A stretch of 64,000 bases of DNA, from contig CAIQTY010000047.1 in NCBI GenBank assembly GCA_903874955.1, forward strand, positions 48,101 to 112,100, in the 5' to 3' direction. Shown in pieces: positions 7,306-16,116 of the stretch. This DNA is from an uncultured Alphaproteobacteria bacterium (lineage in GTDB: Bacteria; Pseudomonadota; Alphaproteobacteria; Paracaedibacterales; CAITNM01). The position numbers and the translations under genes were made by a program. The notes beneath the pieces are model-generated. The model did not search any database. It saw nothing but the letters and a program-made list of their open reading frames with translations, and was not told the origin of the DNA. Every line of letters begins with the position of its first letter. Position 1 is the stretch's first letter.

Positions 7306-9069
7306 ATGCGGCAGATTGATGTTCTTGTTGCTAATTTGCTCTCCAGCCCTGGTTTTATCGATGTCGCTCATAGTATTCCAGATGACTATCAATCTTTGCC
7401 CACTGATGATGGGCTAAATGCGATTAGAATAGACATGCACAACTTGATGGACACAAATACTATTTCTGAGGCAATAAGCCTTATTGATTCTATTGAGGAT
7501 AAATGTTGGAACTTAGCGCCTTTTGTATTTGAAACAGAAGCTGCAAAAAACCTTATTCGCAAAGCTATTGCAGCTGTAGAGCGTATAAAGTCAGTTCGCT
7601 TTGATAATAAATATATGCGAAAAGATCCCCGTCCTGCTGAGGATAAATTTAAAGATATTTCTGTTTCAGCTGATGCTAAGACAAAGAAAAAAAATACAAT
7701 CCTCCTGTTGATGTCAATTGCGATGCAAGAACGTTATGCGAACATGCTGAATAGTCCAGATGATATAAAAAAGATAATTCTAGCAAAACTGCAGCAATCA
7801 AATTATTGGGAAGGAGGAGATGCGCTGCTGGCAGGGAAAACAGATCTTCAAGCATATCCCATAGACCTTCCGGGCTATGCTGATGACGTTATTCAAGGTA
7901 TAGCTGCTTTTGGCAATGTGATTCCAAAAGTATACCCACGCTTTGTTTATCAAATTGAAGAACGAGCAGTCGCTAATAAAGGAAGTCCATGCTCCACAGT
8001 CGGGGTTCATTACGTTGGTGGTAATAGATTTTTGCACATGGCCAGTTCTGGTGCAGCGTGTCAGTGCGGTTTCTTCAGCTTTGGACTAATGGATGATGGT
8101 GCCCACAATGCCCGCCAGAAATTCTTTGATATTTTTTCAAATAGTCTGGATATAAATACTATCAGAGATGTTGGAAAAATGACTTCAGTTTTGGAAGTTA
8201 TTGGATTATATGCAGAAGGTAAAGAAGAAGATTTTAAACTTTTAAAGATTATTACAAAAACTGGAGAGAGGTATAAACCAGGGGAACCAGGAAAAAAAGA
8301 ATCTATTTATACCATAGGGGGATATTATCCAGGAGCTGAGGTGTTAACTAATGCGATTAAAACCCTTGATAAAAATACCATTTTACGCAAACTAGCTAAG
8401 GAGGATGCAACACATCAAACTAAACGGTCAGCTTTGGCTAGAAAACTGGGTCTAGTTGAAACTAATAATAGTTTTAGTTTTGGCGATGATGATCCACGAA
8501 GGATCGGCTTTGAAACCCTTCAAAGAGATTATGATTATAAAAAGAGTCTTATTTGTGCAACAGCTTTAAGAGAATTACTCAGTACTAACCCTGCAGCACG
8601 TACAGCATTTTCTTCGTACGCTAAGCATGTGCTAGCTGGTAAATTACTACAAGAAGAAAAATCAGTTGGAATTGTAGATTATTTAGACATTAATCAACAG
8701 CTTTTATTTAGGCCTGGTAATTATCGCTATCAAAGTGTAAAGGATCTAGATATTCTTGCAGCTGCGGTATCGCCCACACAAACCTTGGCTCAAGTACTAA
8801 ATACAAATGTTCAGGTTATATCTGCTTCTGGTCAATTTGCTGGGACTTATGATCAATCAATAGATTATCAAGAACCGAGTCGTGCCTTTAGCTCTAGCTA
8901 CTATGTCCTGCAGGATATCCATGTTAGCCCGACTGCAAAGAATCAACTATTAATTAATTTTGGAGGAGGGCACTACGAAAAGTTAATCCCACTTTCTGAT
9001 ACGGTTGCATTAGCAAAAGCCTTAAGGCATTTGGTATGGAAAGGGATGGTTGTACCTGAACTGAAATAA
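7306..9069 (+). CDS. OTU-protease-like C-terminal part of an exported protein
   Basis: The 587-residue ORF has a possible ATG at 7306, but the frame is open for at least 15 codons upstream, back to the A-run at 7255. No signal peptide is present, so it probably depends on the 6749 ORF for its N-terminus. A Cys-rich motif, GAACQCGFFSFG, lies at residues 249-260, followed by an Arg-containing helix (NARQKFFDIF). Near the end, LAQVLNTNVQVIS and INFGGGHYEKLIP (His556) recall the last strand and catalytic His of OTU-type cysteine proteases. The Cys252/Cys254 plus His556 pairing is suggestive only. If correct, it is an exported deubiquitinase-like effector; otherwise it is an unknown protein. Confidence 0.5.
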   Translation: MRQIDVLVANLLSSPGFIDVAHSIPDDYQSLPTDDGLNAIRIDMHNLMDTNTISEAISLIDSIEDKCWNLAPFVFETEAAKNLIRKAIAAVERIKSVRFDNKYMRKDPRPAEDKFKDISVSADAKTKKKNTILLLMSIAMQERYANMLNSPDDIKKIILAKLQQSNYWEGGDALLAGKTDLQAYPIDLPGYADDVIQGIAAFGNVIPKVYPRFVYQIEERAVANKGSPCSTVGVHYVGGNRFLHMASSGAACQCGFFSFGLMDDGAHNARQKFFDIFSNSLDINTIRDVGKMTSVLEVIGLYAEGKEEDFKLLKIITKTGERYKPGEPGKKESIYTIGGYYPGAEVLTNAIKTLDKNTILRKLAKEDATHQTKRSALARKLGLVETNNSFSFGDDDPRRIGFETLQRDYDYKKSLICATALRELLSTNPAARTAFSSYAKHVLAGKLLQEEKSVGIVDYLDINQQLLFRPGNYRYQSVKDLDILAAAVSPTQTLAQVLNTNVQVISASGQFAGTYDQSIDYQEPSRAFSSSYYVLQDIHVSPTAKNQLLINFGGGHYEKLIPLSDTVALAKALRHLVWKGMVVPELK

Positions 9070-9082
9070 GGGATTTATCGTA

Positions 9083-10255
9083 TTAATTCTTAACAGCTAT
9101 TTTCCTACCAATATACCAAGCAATCAAGGCCTCTATCCCTATCATCAGGGCTAGGGGTCCATAGGTATGGGTATAAAAATGTGCCATAAGCTGAACGCCA
9201 CCAGCGCAGAATAAAAGACGCATTGCGACCAACAATCCGGATGCTCTGGCAGCCGTTCCATCCACCGCGCCTAATGCCATCGGGTAAGTAATGCTGACCG
9301 GAATGGCGCATGCCATACTCCAACATACCAATAGAATAGTTAAGATGACTGGGTTTGTTGATGGCAACAGGCCGTATAAACCTGCGATGATTCCAAATAT
9401 AAAATAAAGCTTAAGGCTGACCTTATAACAGCGTTCTTTACCAAATTTATTGTAGAGAAATCCGCTGCAAAAACTAATAATTCCAAAAGAAGAGGCGAGG
9501 GCGCCTTGGTATAGGCCATAATGCTGCAGGGAAACGCCTAAGTCTTCCCGGTAAAATATTGGTGCTAATCCTACAAATACAAAATAACACACTGAAATAC
9601 TTAATATCATGAACGCGGGGGTTAAAAATTGTGTTGATTTAAATAAGGGTAAATAGGTATTAATCCCTAGTTTCATTTTGCTGGGGGCGGTTTTTTGTTT
9701 TGGTAAATATTTCAAACATAAAGCAAAGCAAATTAATGATAACAAAAGCAACGCTAAAAAGTTCGCTCGCCAACTGAACCATAAATCAAGGTAGCTCCCC
9801 AATACCGGAGCGGCCCCCATGGTAATCCCACCTACGCCATTTAATATACCAATATGGCTTTCACGCTTTTCTGCGTAGCATTCGAAAACAATCACATAAC
9901 ACAACACGTTAGGACCACTCATACCAACCCCTTGTAGCACTCGGCCTAGTAATAAGGTTTCAAAAGTTGGGGCGAAGTAGCAAAAAATACTGCCAACTAC
10001 AAAAATAAAAAGAAACACAAGCGATATTTTTCTCGTGCTAAAGTGTTCCGCCAATGGCCCTATGATAATTGTACTGAGCGCATAGGCCAAAAAATTTAAG
10101 CTTAAGGTAAGCTGAACTTTTTCAATGCTTATCGAAAAAACTTCCATGAGCTCAGGGAAACTCGGGGTAAAAACGTCCATCTCCATGCCTGTCAAAACGC
10201 TCATTAGGCATAAACTAAAAAAAAGTAGGTCTAGTGAGGGTTTATTTAGGGGCAT
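9083..10255 (-). CDS. MFS drug-exporter-like permease (Bcr/CflA type)
   Basis: About 12 hydrophobic segments are spread over 390 residues, the usual size of a DHA1 (12-TM drug:H+ antiporter) member. The N-terminal MEMDVFTPSFPEL segment and the GRVLQGVGMSGPNVL segment (motif C/B region of Bcr/CflA exporters) support this. The substrate cannot be read from sequence. The gene converges with the OTU-like gene 13 bases away. By eye its bases are less AT-rich than its neighbours, which could reflect acquisition by transfer. The gene stands alone, with an AT-rich, divergent promoter region upstream shared with the P450-like gene. Confidence 0.85.
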   Translation of the reverse strand: MPLNKPSLDLLFFSLCLMSVLTGMEMDVFTPSFPELMEVFSISIEKVQLTLSLNFLAYALSTIIIGPLAEHFSTRKISLVFLFIFVVGSIFCYFAPTFETLLLGRVLQGVGMSGPNVLCYVIVFECYAEKRESHIGILNGVGGITMGAAPVLGSYLDLWFSWRANFLALLLLSLICFALCLKYLPKQKTAPSKMKLGINTYLPLFKSTQFLTPAFMILSISVCYFVFVGLAPIFYREDLGVSLQHYGLYQGALASSFGIISFCSGFLYNKFGKERCYKVSLKLYFIFGIIAGLYGLLPSTNPVILTILLVCWSMACAIPVSITYPMALGAVDGTAARASGLLVAMRLLFCAGGVQLMAHFYTHTYGPLALMIGIEALIAWYIGRKIAVKN

Positions 10256-10467
10256 TATGGTCTTATTTTAAGCTCATTCTTCAATGCTAACATGCCGTTT
10301 TCAAAGGCTCAATAATTAGTGTTTTTTTAAAAAAATCTTAAAATGGCGGTAATTTAAAATAAAAAAACAAAAAAATAATAAAAACAACAATATTAATTTG
10401 TTATTAATAATTAAAACCTATTATTTCATTGAAGGGGGTGTATTAAAAATTAAATAAGGAAATAATC

Positions 10468-11706
10468 ATGAAAAAATCACTAATAATATCTATATTTATA
10501 ATGTTGTGCGGTGGCAGTGCGTCAGTTCATAATTGTGATTCAGAAAGCCTATCTAATCCAACATCCGTTTCAAGTATTTTTAGAAAAGTCGCTGTTTTTA
10601 GCCTATTAAGGATGGGGGATTCTTTTGGGCTTCAAAGTCAGCGCCCTTTGTTAAGTTCTTTGCAAATGAGCGACCCATCAAATGGCGATAGTCAAAAGAA
10701 ATGCCCCGTCACTAAATTTAGAGATATGTTCTCAATTAAAAAATATTTACCCTTGCGCGTAGAAATTCCTTTTACGAAGCAAGGCTTAGTTTTTGTTGAT
10801 GCGCCACAACAAATTGAACAGGTTATTGGTAATCCGTTTGCTGGAAGAGCATTATCAGATCCCAGAATGCCACAATGGCTCAATTCACTTTTTGGTTTAG
10901 ATTTTAACTTTGTACTTTGCCCAATTAAAAAATATGGCGCCATTTTTACCATAGATAAAACATTAGATGCTGAGCACGGGCTGTATCGTCAACAAAGAAG
11001 GATGTGGTTCTCAAGAATAGGAAAAATGTCTGAAGAAGACATAGATGTTCTATCAGATTATTTGGTTGGAAAAATTAGCAAGGAAGAGTCAGATTATCAA
11101 TTTGCAAAAGCTATCGCAAAGCATTTTACCAAGCACTTGCCAACAAAAGAGGATACTCAAAACAATGAAATAATGAGAATAAATAGGTTATCAAATCCTA
11201 AAGTAGCACAAGAAGCTCGTGAAAAACTAATAGAATGGGCTGAGGCTGCAAGTCAAGAATATAACAATATAGAAATGCCAGAAGGTGCAGATCCACAACA
11301 TTTTAAAAATTGTCTTGCAGCTGATATTTTTGGGGGGAAAAATGCTATTCCTGTTGCATCCAACTTGTTAAGTGCATTGAAAAATTTGTTAGAAAGTAAA
11401 GATTTTGATGTGAACCCAGAAGATGTAGTAAAGCATATTCTTATCCATCATTCGAATTTTTCTCTGACTTTCCGTGTTGCAACTGATAATTTTAGCATTC
11501 CATCTCTTCCTTTTGAAATTAAGAAAAATGACATGATTGTCCCTATACTTGTTTGGGCTAGAGAAGCTTCACAAGACATACGATATAGGTTTTTAGGGTG
11601 CCCTGGAAAACACTATGTCATTAACTTTTTGGAAAGAGTCACAGCAAAAGCTATTGAAAAACATAAAGCAGAGGTTGCCACTCGAGAGGATTCAGAACAG
11701 ATATAA
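10468..11706 (+). CDS. Exported cytochrome P450-like protein, degenerate
   Basis: A signal peptide (about residues 1-20) precedes a region laid out like a P450. An IFTIDKTLDAEHGLYRQQRR segment (161-178) resembles the C-helix region 'DGxxHxxxRR'. An I-helix-like stretch covers 280-310, but its oxygen-activating Asp/Glu-Thr pair reads Asn-Ala. FRVATDNFSIP (335-345) resembles the strand after the K-helix. A CPG tripeptide at 378-380 is in the place of the heme-thiolate Cys. The K-helix ExxR is missing, and the meander before the Cys loop is shortened by some 25 residues. Peroxygenase-type (CYP152) P450s are the nearest in style. Heme binding is doubtful. A strong AAGGA ribosome site precedes the ATG. 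Export of a P450-like protein is odd. Confidence 0.45.
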   Translation: MKKSLIISIFIMLCGGSASVHNCDSESLSNPTSVSSIFRKVAVFSLLRMGDSFGLQSQRPLLSSLQMSDPSNGDSQKKCPVTKFRDMFSIKKYLPLRVEIPFTKQGLVFVDAPQQIEQVIGNPFAGRALSDPRMPQWLNSLFGLDFNFVLCPIKKYGAIFTIDKTLDAEHGLYRQQRRMWFSRIGKMSEEDIDVLSDYLVGKISKEESDYQFAKAIAKHFTKHLPTKEDTQNNEIMRINRLSNPKVAQEAREKLIEWAEAASQEYNNIEMPEGADPQHFKNCLAADIFGGKNAIPVASNLLSALKNLLESKDFDVNPEDVVKHILIHHSNFSLTFRVATDNFSIPSLPFEIKKNDMIVPILVWAREASQDIRYRFLGCPGKHYVINFLERVTAKAIEKHKAEVATREDSEQI

Positions 11707-11711
11707 TTTGA

Positions 11712-12737
11712 CTAAAAACTCAATTGCTCTAAGGGCCATCGGGGCTTGGGCGCAAAATCGTGTCCTGATGGCTTTATACCATTTTGTATCGCCTCAATCG
11801 CCGCCCAACCAATCATCGCCGCATTATCCGTGCATAAATTCATTGGTGGGAAAACAGCTTCTATGCTTTTTTGGGCGCAAAAATCCGAAAGTTCTTTGCG
11901 CAGATATTTATTAGCGGCAACTCCTCCTGCCATGACTAAACGCTCTACTTTATGATTGCTGCACCCTAACGCTTTGGCAGTCCGTTCTTTAAAAATTTCA
12001 CCAATAGTGTATTGAAAGCTTGCGGCAATGTCGCAAGCTGTTTGATCATCAGGTGGATTTTTTTCAATGGTTTGCTTAACTGCTGTTTTAAGCCCAGAGA
12101 ATGAAAAATTTGGTTTTAAAGAATGTTCTAATGGTTTTGGAAAAGCAAATCGATAAGCGTCGCCATGAACCGCTTTTTTTTCTAAGGCTGGCCCGCCAGG
12201 AAAATCAAAGTTTAGAAGCTTAGCAATTTTATCAAAGCATTCACCCGCTGCATCATCTAAAGTTTGCCCTAAAAGTCTATACTGCCTAAATCCTAGTACT
12301 TCAACAAACATACAGTGACCACCTGAAGTCAATAATAGTAAATACGGGTAGGGCACATCATGACTTAAGCGTGCAGTAAGTGCATGTCCTTCTAAATGAT
12401 TAATGGCATACATAGGTTTATCAAGGGACATACTTAATGTTTTAGCAAGCATAACACCAACCAGTACGCCGCCTATAAGTCCAGGCCCCGCGGTAACGGC
12501 AATATGATCAATATCCTTCAGATCAAACTTAGCTTCTTGAAGAGATTGCTTGAAAATAGGTTCTATATTTGTAAGATGAGCACGTGCTGCAAGTTCAGGT
12601 ACCACCCCTCCGTATGCCTCGTGTTCTTTAATCTGGCTCCGGGTTACCAGGCTTAGAATTCTATTTCTTATCTCACTATCTTGCACTAGGGAGATAGAAG
12701 TTTCGTCGCAGCTCGTCTCAATAGATAACACATTCAT
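11712..12737 (-). CDS. tsaD: tRNA N6-adenosine threonylcarbamoyltransferase TsaD
   Basis: TsaD transfers the threonylcarbamoyl group to A37 of tRNAs, with TsaB and TsaE. The N-terminus MNVLSIETSCDET, the metal-binding HLEGHAL (His114, His118), and TSGGHC and FSFSGLKTA segments are all present, in the ASKHA fold. Length (341 aa) is standard. The 3' end lies 5 bases from the convergent P450-like gene, so transcripts overlap. The cognate TsaE is at the left edge of the window. The call is firm. Confidence 0.97.
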   Translation of the reverse strand: MNVLSIETSCDETSISLVQDSEIRNRILSLVTRSQIKEHEAYGGVVPELAARAHLTNIEPIFKQSLQEAKFDLKDIDHIAVTAGPGLIGGVLVGVMLAKTLSMSLDKPMYAINHLEGHALTARLSHDVPYPYLLLLTSGGHCMFVEVLGFRQYRLLGQTLDDAAGECFDKIAKLLNFDFPGGPALEKKAVHGDAYRFAFPKPLEHSLKPNFSFSGLKTAVKQTIEKNPPDDQTACDIAASFQYTIGEIFKERTAKALGCSNHKVERLVMAGGVAANKYLRKELSDFCAQKSIEAVFPPMNLCTDNAAMIGWAAIEAIQNGIKPSGHDFAPKPRWPLEQLSF

Positions 12738-12829
12738 AAAGTATTTCCCCGGTTAACCATTTTTTAAATAAGTTTCTTTATATTAGTTCCTAGAGATAAC
12801 GAACTTTTTTAATAATTGGAAGGTATTGT

Positions 12830-13924
12830 ATGGCAGATAAAGCAAAAAAACGTGTCGCTATTGCATGTCAAGGTGGCGGTTCACACGGGGCTTTTACTTG
12901 GGGGGTTTTAGATAAAATTTTAGAAGATGGTCGATTTGAAATAGAAGGTTTAACTGGTACATCAGCTGGTGGTATGAACGCTGTAGCTGTTGCTCAAGGC
13001 TTAGCTAAGGGCGGTAATGCAGAAGCACGTGCTACTCTGAAGCTTTTCTGGGATAGAGTTTCAGAAAGTGGAAAAAATAGTTCGCTGAATAATCGTGGAC
13101 CTATTGATAAGCATATGAATAACTGGACGATGTATAATTCACCAGGGTTCGTGATGTTTGAATTTTTAAGCCGTATGATGTCTCCATATGAATTAAACCC
13201 AATGAAAACTGACCCTCTTCGTGATGTTATTAAAGAAACTTTTGATTTTGAATTTTTACGTAAACAAGATGTATGTAAAGTATTTTTATGTGCTACTCAT
13301 GTATTTACTGGTAAATTAACTGTATTTAAAACAGAAGAGCTGAAAGTTGAGTGCCTTCTTGCTACAGCTTGTCTACCAACAATTCACAGCGCTGTTCTTG
13401 TTAACGGCGAATACTATTGGGATGGTGGATTTATTGGAAACCCAGTTATGTTCCCATTAGTTTATGACTGCGAAACATCTGATATTATTCTAATTCAGCT
13501 TAACCCAACCGTTAGAAATAAATTACCAACAAGTGCCCGTGAAATTGGCGATCGATTGAACGAAATTACTAACAATGCATCGGTTGTTCGTGAAATACGC
13601 GCTATGCACTTGATTAGCGAATTGCAAGATGAAGGAATTATCCCTCCAGGACGCATGAAGCGCGTGCATTTGCACCTTATCGAAGATGAGGCAGTGTTCC
13701 AAGAACTTGGTTGGGGAAGTAAGCTTAATACTGAGCCAGAATTCTTCCAGCATCTCTTTGAAAAAGGACGTGCAGCTGCAGCCGATTGGATCGCGGAAAA
13801 CTATGAAAATGTTGGTAAAAAGACAACAGCTCCAATTCGTGACCACTTCACCGGAAAAGATTGGGATATGCACCTAAAGCATGGTTCATCAGTTAAAAGA
13901 ATAGACGATAAGAAAAAGAAATAA
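12830..13924 (+). CDS. Patatin-like phospholipase
   Basis: Patatin-like serine acyl-hydrolases cleave phospholipid or other lipid esters with a Ser-Asp dyad. The glycine-rich oxyanion loop QGGGSHGAF lies at residues 14-22, the nucleophile elbow GTSAG has Ser45, and the catalytic Asp198 is in WDGGFIGNP. No signal peptide is present; the basic C-terminal tail ends in DDKKKK. Many intracellular bacteria use such enzymes as effectors, but cytoplasmic forms are also widespread in alphaproteobacteria. AAGG lies just upstream of the ATG. An intrinsic terminator follows, so it is a single-gene unit. The enzyme class is firm; the physiological substrate is unknown. Confidence 0.9.
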   Translation: MADKAKKRVAIACQGGGSHGAFTWGVLDKILEDGRFEIEGLTGTSAGGMNAVAVAQGLAKGGNAEARATLKLFWDRVSESGKNSSLNNRGPIDKHMNNWTMYNSPGFVMFEFLSRMMSPYELNPMKTDPLRDVIKETFDFEFLRKQDVCKVFLCATHVFTGKLTVFKTEELKVECLLATACLPTIHSAVLVNGEYYWDGGFIGNPVMFPLVYDCETSDIILIQLNPTVRNKLPTSAREIGDRLNEITNNASVVREIRAMHLISELQDEGIIPPGRMKRVHLHLIEDEAVFQELGWGSKLNTEPEFFQHLFEKGRAAAADWIAENYENVGKKTTAPIRDHFTGKDWDMHLKHGSSVKRIDDKKKK

Positions 13925-13951
13925 TTATAAAATTCCTCATACACATAAAAT

Positions 13952-13982
13952 AAAGATCCTTTTTAAGGATCTTTATTTTTTT
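13952..13982 (+). terminator. Rho-independent terminator after the patatin gene
   Basis: A perfect 10-bp stem, AAAGATCCTT (13952-13961) pairing with AAGGATCTTT (13965-13974), closes a 3-base loop and is followed by A then a run of seven T. It lies 28 bases after the patatin stop. Because the stem begins with AAA it could also work weakly for the convergent ccm operon. Confidence 0.88.
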
Positions 13983-14032
13983 ATTAGCAATTTATATGAA
14001 CTCTCAACGACTCATCTTCTGCTAAAGATCAG

Positions 14033-14443
14033 CTATAGGCTGGTTTTTGGGATTTTAGGAGGCCTATAGTACTGATCATGCTTAGCGAGAAGTTGATTCG
14101 CATTAAAAATTTTATTAGCGATGTCGTAAGTGCCAATAGCCACGATTCCTTGGCCTTCACGAAATAAATCAGGCAGTCGGCCAACATAATAAACTGCTAT
14201 GGAAGACGTATCATCACTTACTATAAAGTGGTGCGTGTTGCCTTCAGATTTAACACTACCCTTTACAACTAATCCTCCTAAGCGGAGCTTTCTATGGTTT
14301 TTGTAGAGGGTAAGAATTTCGCTTGGGGTCTTGAAATAAACGATATTTTCTTTAAGGGCCCCCGCCAAAAATAGGCATATACCACCAACGAAACTTAAAA
14401 TAAGAATCAGCTGAAGTGTTCGAAGTTTAGCTTTAGGACTCAT
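14033..14443 (-). CDS. ccmE: Cytochrome c maturation heme chaperone CcmE
   Basis: CcmE carries heme covalently on a His before passing it to apocytochrome c in the periplasm. One N-terminal membrane segment (about residues 10-30) precedes an OB-fold domain. The heme-binding His122 is in HDQYYRP, matching the HxxxYxP signature. Length (136 aa) is normal. Its ATG overlaps the stop of ccmD (TAATG). It is the last gene of the minus-strand unit kdsB, 44-aa ORF, ccmC, ccmD, ccmE. Confidence 0.95.
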   Translation of the reverse strand: MSPKAKLRTLQLILILSFVGGICLFLAGALKENIVYFKTPSEILTLYKNHRKLRLGGLVVKGSVKSEGNTHHFIVSDDTSSIAVYYVGRLPDLFREGQGIVAIGTYDIANKIFNANQLLAKHDQYYRPPKIPKTSL

Positions 14444-14541
14444 TACCTAGAATTTTGTCGCACATAAAAAAATAAAACATATCCAAGCATCCCAAAGGTT
14501 ATGCTGTATGCTAGGCCTATATAAAATTCAGGCGAGTCCAT
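14443..14541 (-). CDS. ccmD: Heme exporter small subunit CcmD
   Basis: This 32-residue ORF starts with ATG at 14541 and reads MDSPEFYIGLAYSITFG, then one membrane helix, ending in a basic RQNSR tail. This is the usual form of CcmD, which stabilises the CcmABC-CcmE complex. It overlaps the end of ccmC by 14 bases and the start of ccmE by one (TAATG). Its size, membrane topology and place between ccmC and ccmE support the call, although sequence signatures in such a short protein are weak. Confidence 0.88.
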   Translation of the reverse strand: MDSPEFYIGLAYSITFGMLGYVLFFYVRQNSR

Positions 14542-15208
14542 GATTTTGCCTTTGGAAACGTTCTGATTTTATGCTAAATCGACGGCTGAATACGGTCAAG
14601 GTCCAGCTAAAAAAGGTGATGGTCATCAAGAGCAAAGGGATGAGCATTTCGTTTGCTATTGCTGGTTTTTGACTTAATGAAAATGACGATGGTTGATGAA
14701 GCGTAAACCACCAATCAACTGACCATTTTATAATCGGAACATTTACAAGGCCAACCACATTTAAAATGCTAGCTGCTTTGTTTAACCCACTATCGCAAAA
14801 ATTGATATATCCCACATACAAAAAGAATAGCACCACAACCGATGTTAACCGGGCGTCCCAAACCCACCAAGCACCCCAGGCAGGTTTGCCCCAAATCGAT
14901 CCGGTTATCATGCAAACAATTGTTAAAATACATCCTGGAATAGCTAAGCTTTGAGCGCAAAGGCTATAAAACGGAGACCTAATAACAAGACCTGCAAAAC
15001 TAAAGACTCCCATCACCGCGTATATGCCGATCGCTAACCACGCTGCAGGTACATGCACATAAAGAATACGAACTAATTCGCCATGTAAATAATCAGGTGG
15101 GGAGATGTATAAGGCATAAATCAATGAAATTGGTGCAGATACAAAAAATATCCAAAACGTAATAGGTTTCAGCGCAGCAATTGAACGCTTTAACTTAGCT
15201 GGATTCAT
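14528..15208 (-). CDS. ccmC: Heme handling protein CcmC
   Basis: CcmC is a six-helix membrane protein of the system I cytochrome c maturation pathway that attaches heme to CcmE. The tryptophan-rich periplasmic motif WGAWWVWD lies near residues 110-117. HVP (about residue 52) and the late periplasmic His in WFTLHQP correspond to the two conserved heme-ligand histidines. Length (226 aa) is typical. The gene overlaps ccmD. CcmA, CcmB, CcmF, CcmG and CcmH are not in this window. Confidence 0.95.
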   Translation of the reverse strand: MNPAKLKRSIAALKPITFWIFFVSAPISLIYALYISPPDYLHGELVRILYVHVPAAWLAIGIYAVMGVFSFAGLVIRSPFYSLCAQSLAIPGCILTIVCMITGSIWGKPAWGAWWVWDARLTSVVVLFFLYVGYINFCDSGLNKAASILNVVGLVNVPIIKWSVDWWFTLHQPSSFSLSQKPAIANEMLIPLLLMTITFFSWTLTVFSRRFSIKSERFQRQNHGLA

Positions 15209-15210
15209 GG

Positions 15211-15345
15211 TTAAGATGTTTTTTCAATCATTGTTAATTCAACGGGTTTCTCTACAATTTTTTGCTCAGCACGAATGCCATAGCCAAGGAAGATTCCTGC
15301 GCCTATCAATACTAAAGCAAAAAATAAAATAATTTTATTTTTCAT
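15211..15345 (-). CDS. 44-residue single-span membrane protein between kdsB and ccmC
   Basis: This small ORF starts with ATG at 15345 and ends with TAA at 15211-15213, two bases before the ccmC ATG. It begins MKNKIILFFALVLIGAGIF, a single membrane helix, followed by a short polar tail rich in Lys and Glu. It lies 11 bases after kdsB on the same strand, so it fits the operon well. I do not recognise a family. Its position just upstream of ccmC suggests a helper of the Ccm complex or a small membrane regulator, but that is inference from position only. Confidence 0.55.
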   Translation of the reverse strand: MKNKIILFFALVLIGAGIFLGYGIRAEQKIVEKPVELTMIEKTS

Positions 15346-15356
15346 AATTTTATGCC

Positions 15357-16088
15357 TTACAAATTATTTTGAGCAAGCGCTCTCACACGTTCTAGATCAG
15401 GTAAAGTGTCAACTGAAATTGGACTCGAGTCTACCACCGCTACATCTATTCGAAATCCATGTTGTAAAAATCTAAGTTGTTCAAGGCGTTCCGTTTGTTC
15501 TAGGTAGCATGGGGGATGGCTAACGAATGCTTCAAGCACTGCTGGGCGGTAGGCATAAACACCAATATGATGATAATAGGTCAGGGCATTGACTGGCACT
15601 GCTGCCCTTGAAAAGTAAATTGCCCTTGCCATGTTATTAATGGGTTTATCCATTGAAATTTTAACAACATTGGGGTTTGAGACTTCATCTTCATCTGTGA
15701 TAGGGGTTGCCAGGGTTGCTACATCAACGTCGGGATTTTCAAAAGGTTTTAGAATATCTTGAAGAATACTAGGTTCAAAAAGTGGCAAATCCCCTTGCAG
15801 GCCAATAATGATATCAATATTAGGTTTGCCTAGGGCAATATAAGCTGCCCAAACTCTATCTGTGCCTGAGGGTAGATCTGGATCGGTAACAATTGTCTTA
15901 GCACCTGCATTTTTTGCAGAAGCTTCTATTTCTGGTCCGCAGGTTGCAACAACAACATCGCCCACATTACTTTTCTTTGCTTGATTTATAACCCATTCGA
16001 TCATTGGTTTTCCGTGAATTTCTGCCAGAGCTTTTTGAGGCAACCTCGATGAATTCAATCGGGCAGGAATAACAACCAGTGTTTTCAT
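15357..16088 (-). CDS. kdsB: 3-deoxy-manno-octulosonate cytidylyltransferase KdsB
   Basis: KdsB makes CMP-Kdo, the activated sugar for lipopolysaccharide inner core. The N-terminal IPARLNSSRLPQKALAEI signature, the segment GLQGDLPLFEP (normally VQGDEP) and YHHIGVYAYR near residue 180 are typical. Length (243 aa) is normal. Its presence indicates that the cell makes Kdo and so has lipopolysaccharide-type outer-membrane lipid. It is the first gene of the unit leading into ccmC-D-E, with the tRNA-Arg gene just upstream on the same strand. Confidence 0.95.
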   Translation of the reverse strand: MKTLVVIPARLNSSRLPQKALAEIHGKPMIEWVINQAKKSNVGDVVVATCGPEIEASAKNAGAKTIVTDPDLPSGTDRVWAAYIALGKPNIDIIIGLQGDLPLFEPSILQDILKPFENPDVDVATLATPITDEDEVSNPNVVKISMDKPINNMARAIYFSRAAVPVNALTYYHHIGVYAYRPAVLEAFVSHPPCYLEQTERLEQLRFLQHGFRIDVAVVDSSPISVDTLPDLERVRALAQNNL

Positions 16089-16116
16089 AAATGGTCCTTA
16101 TAATGAATTAAAAAAA

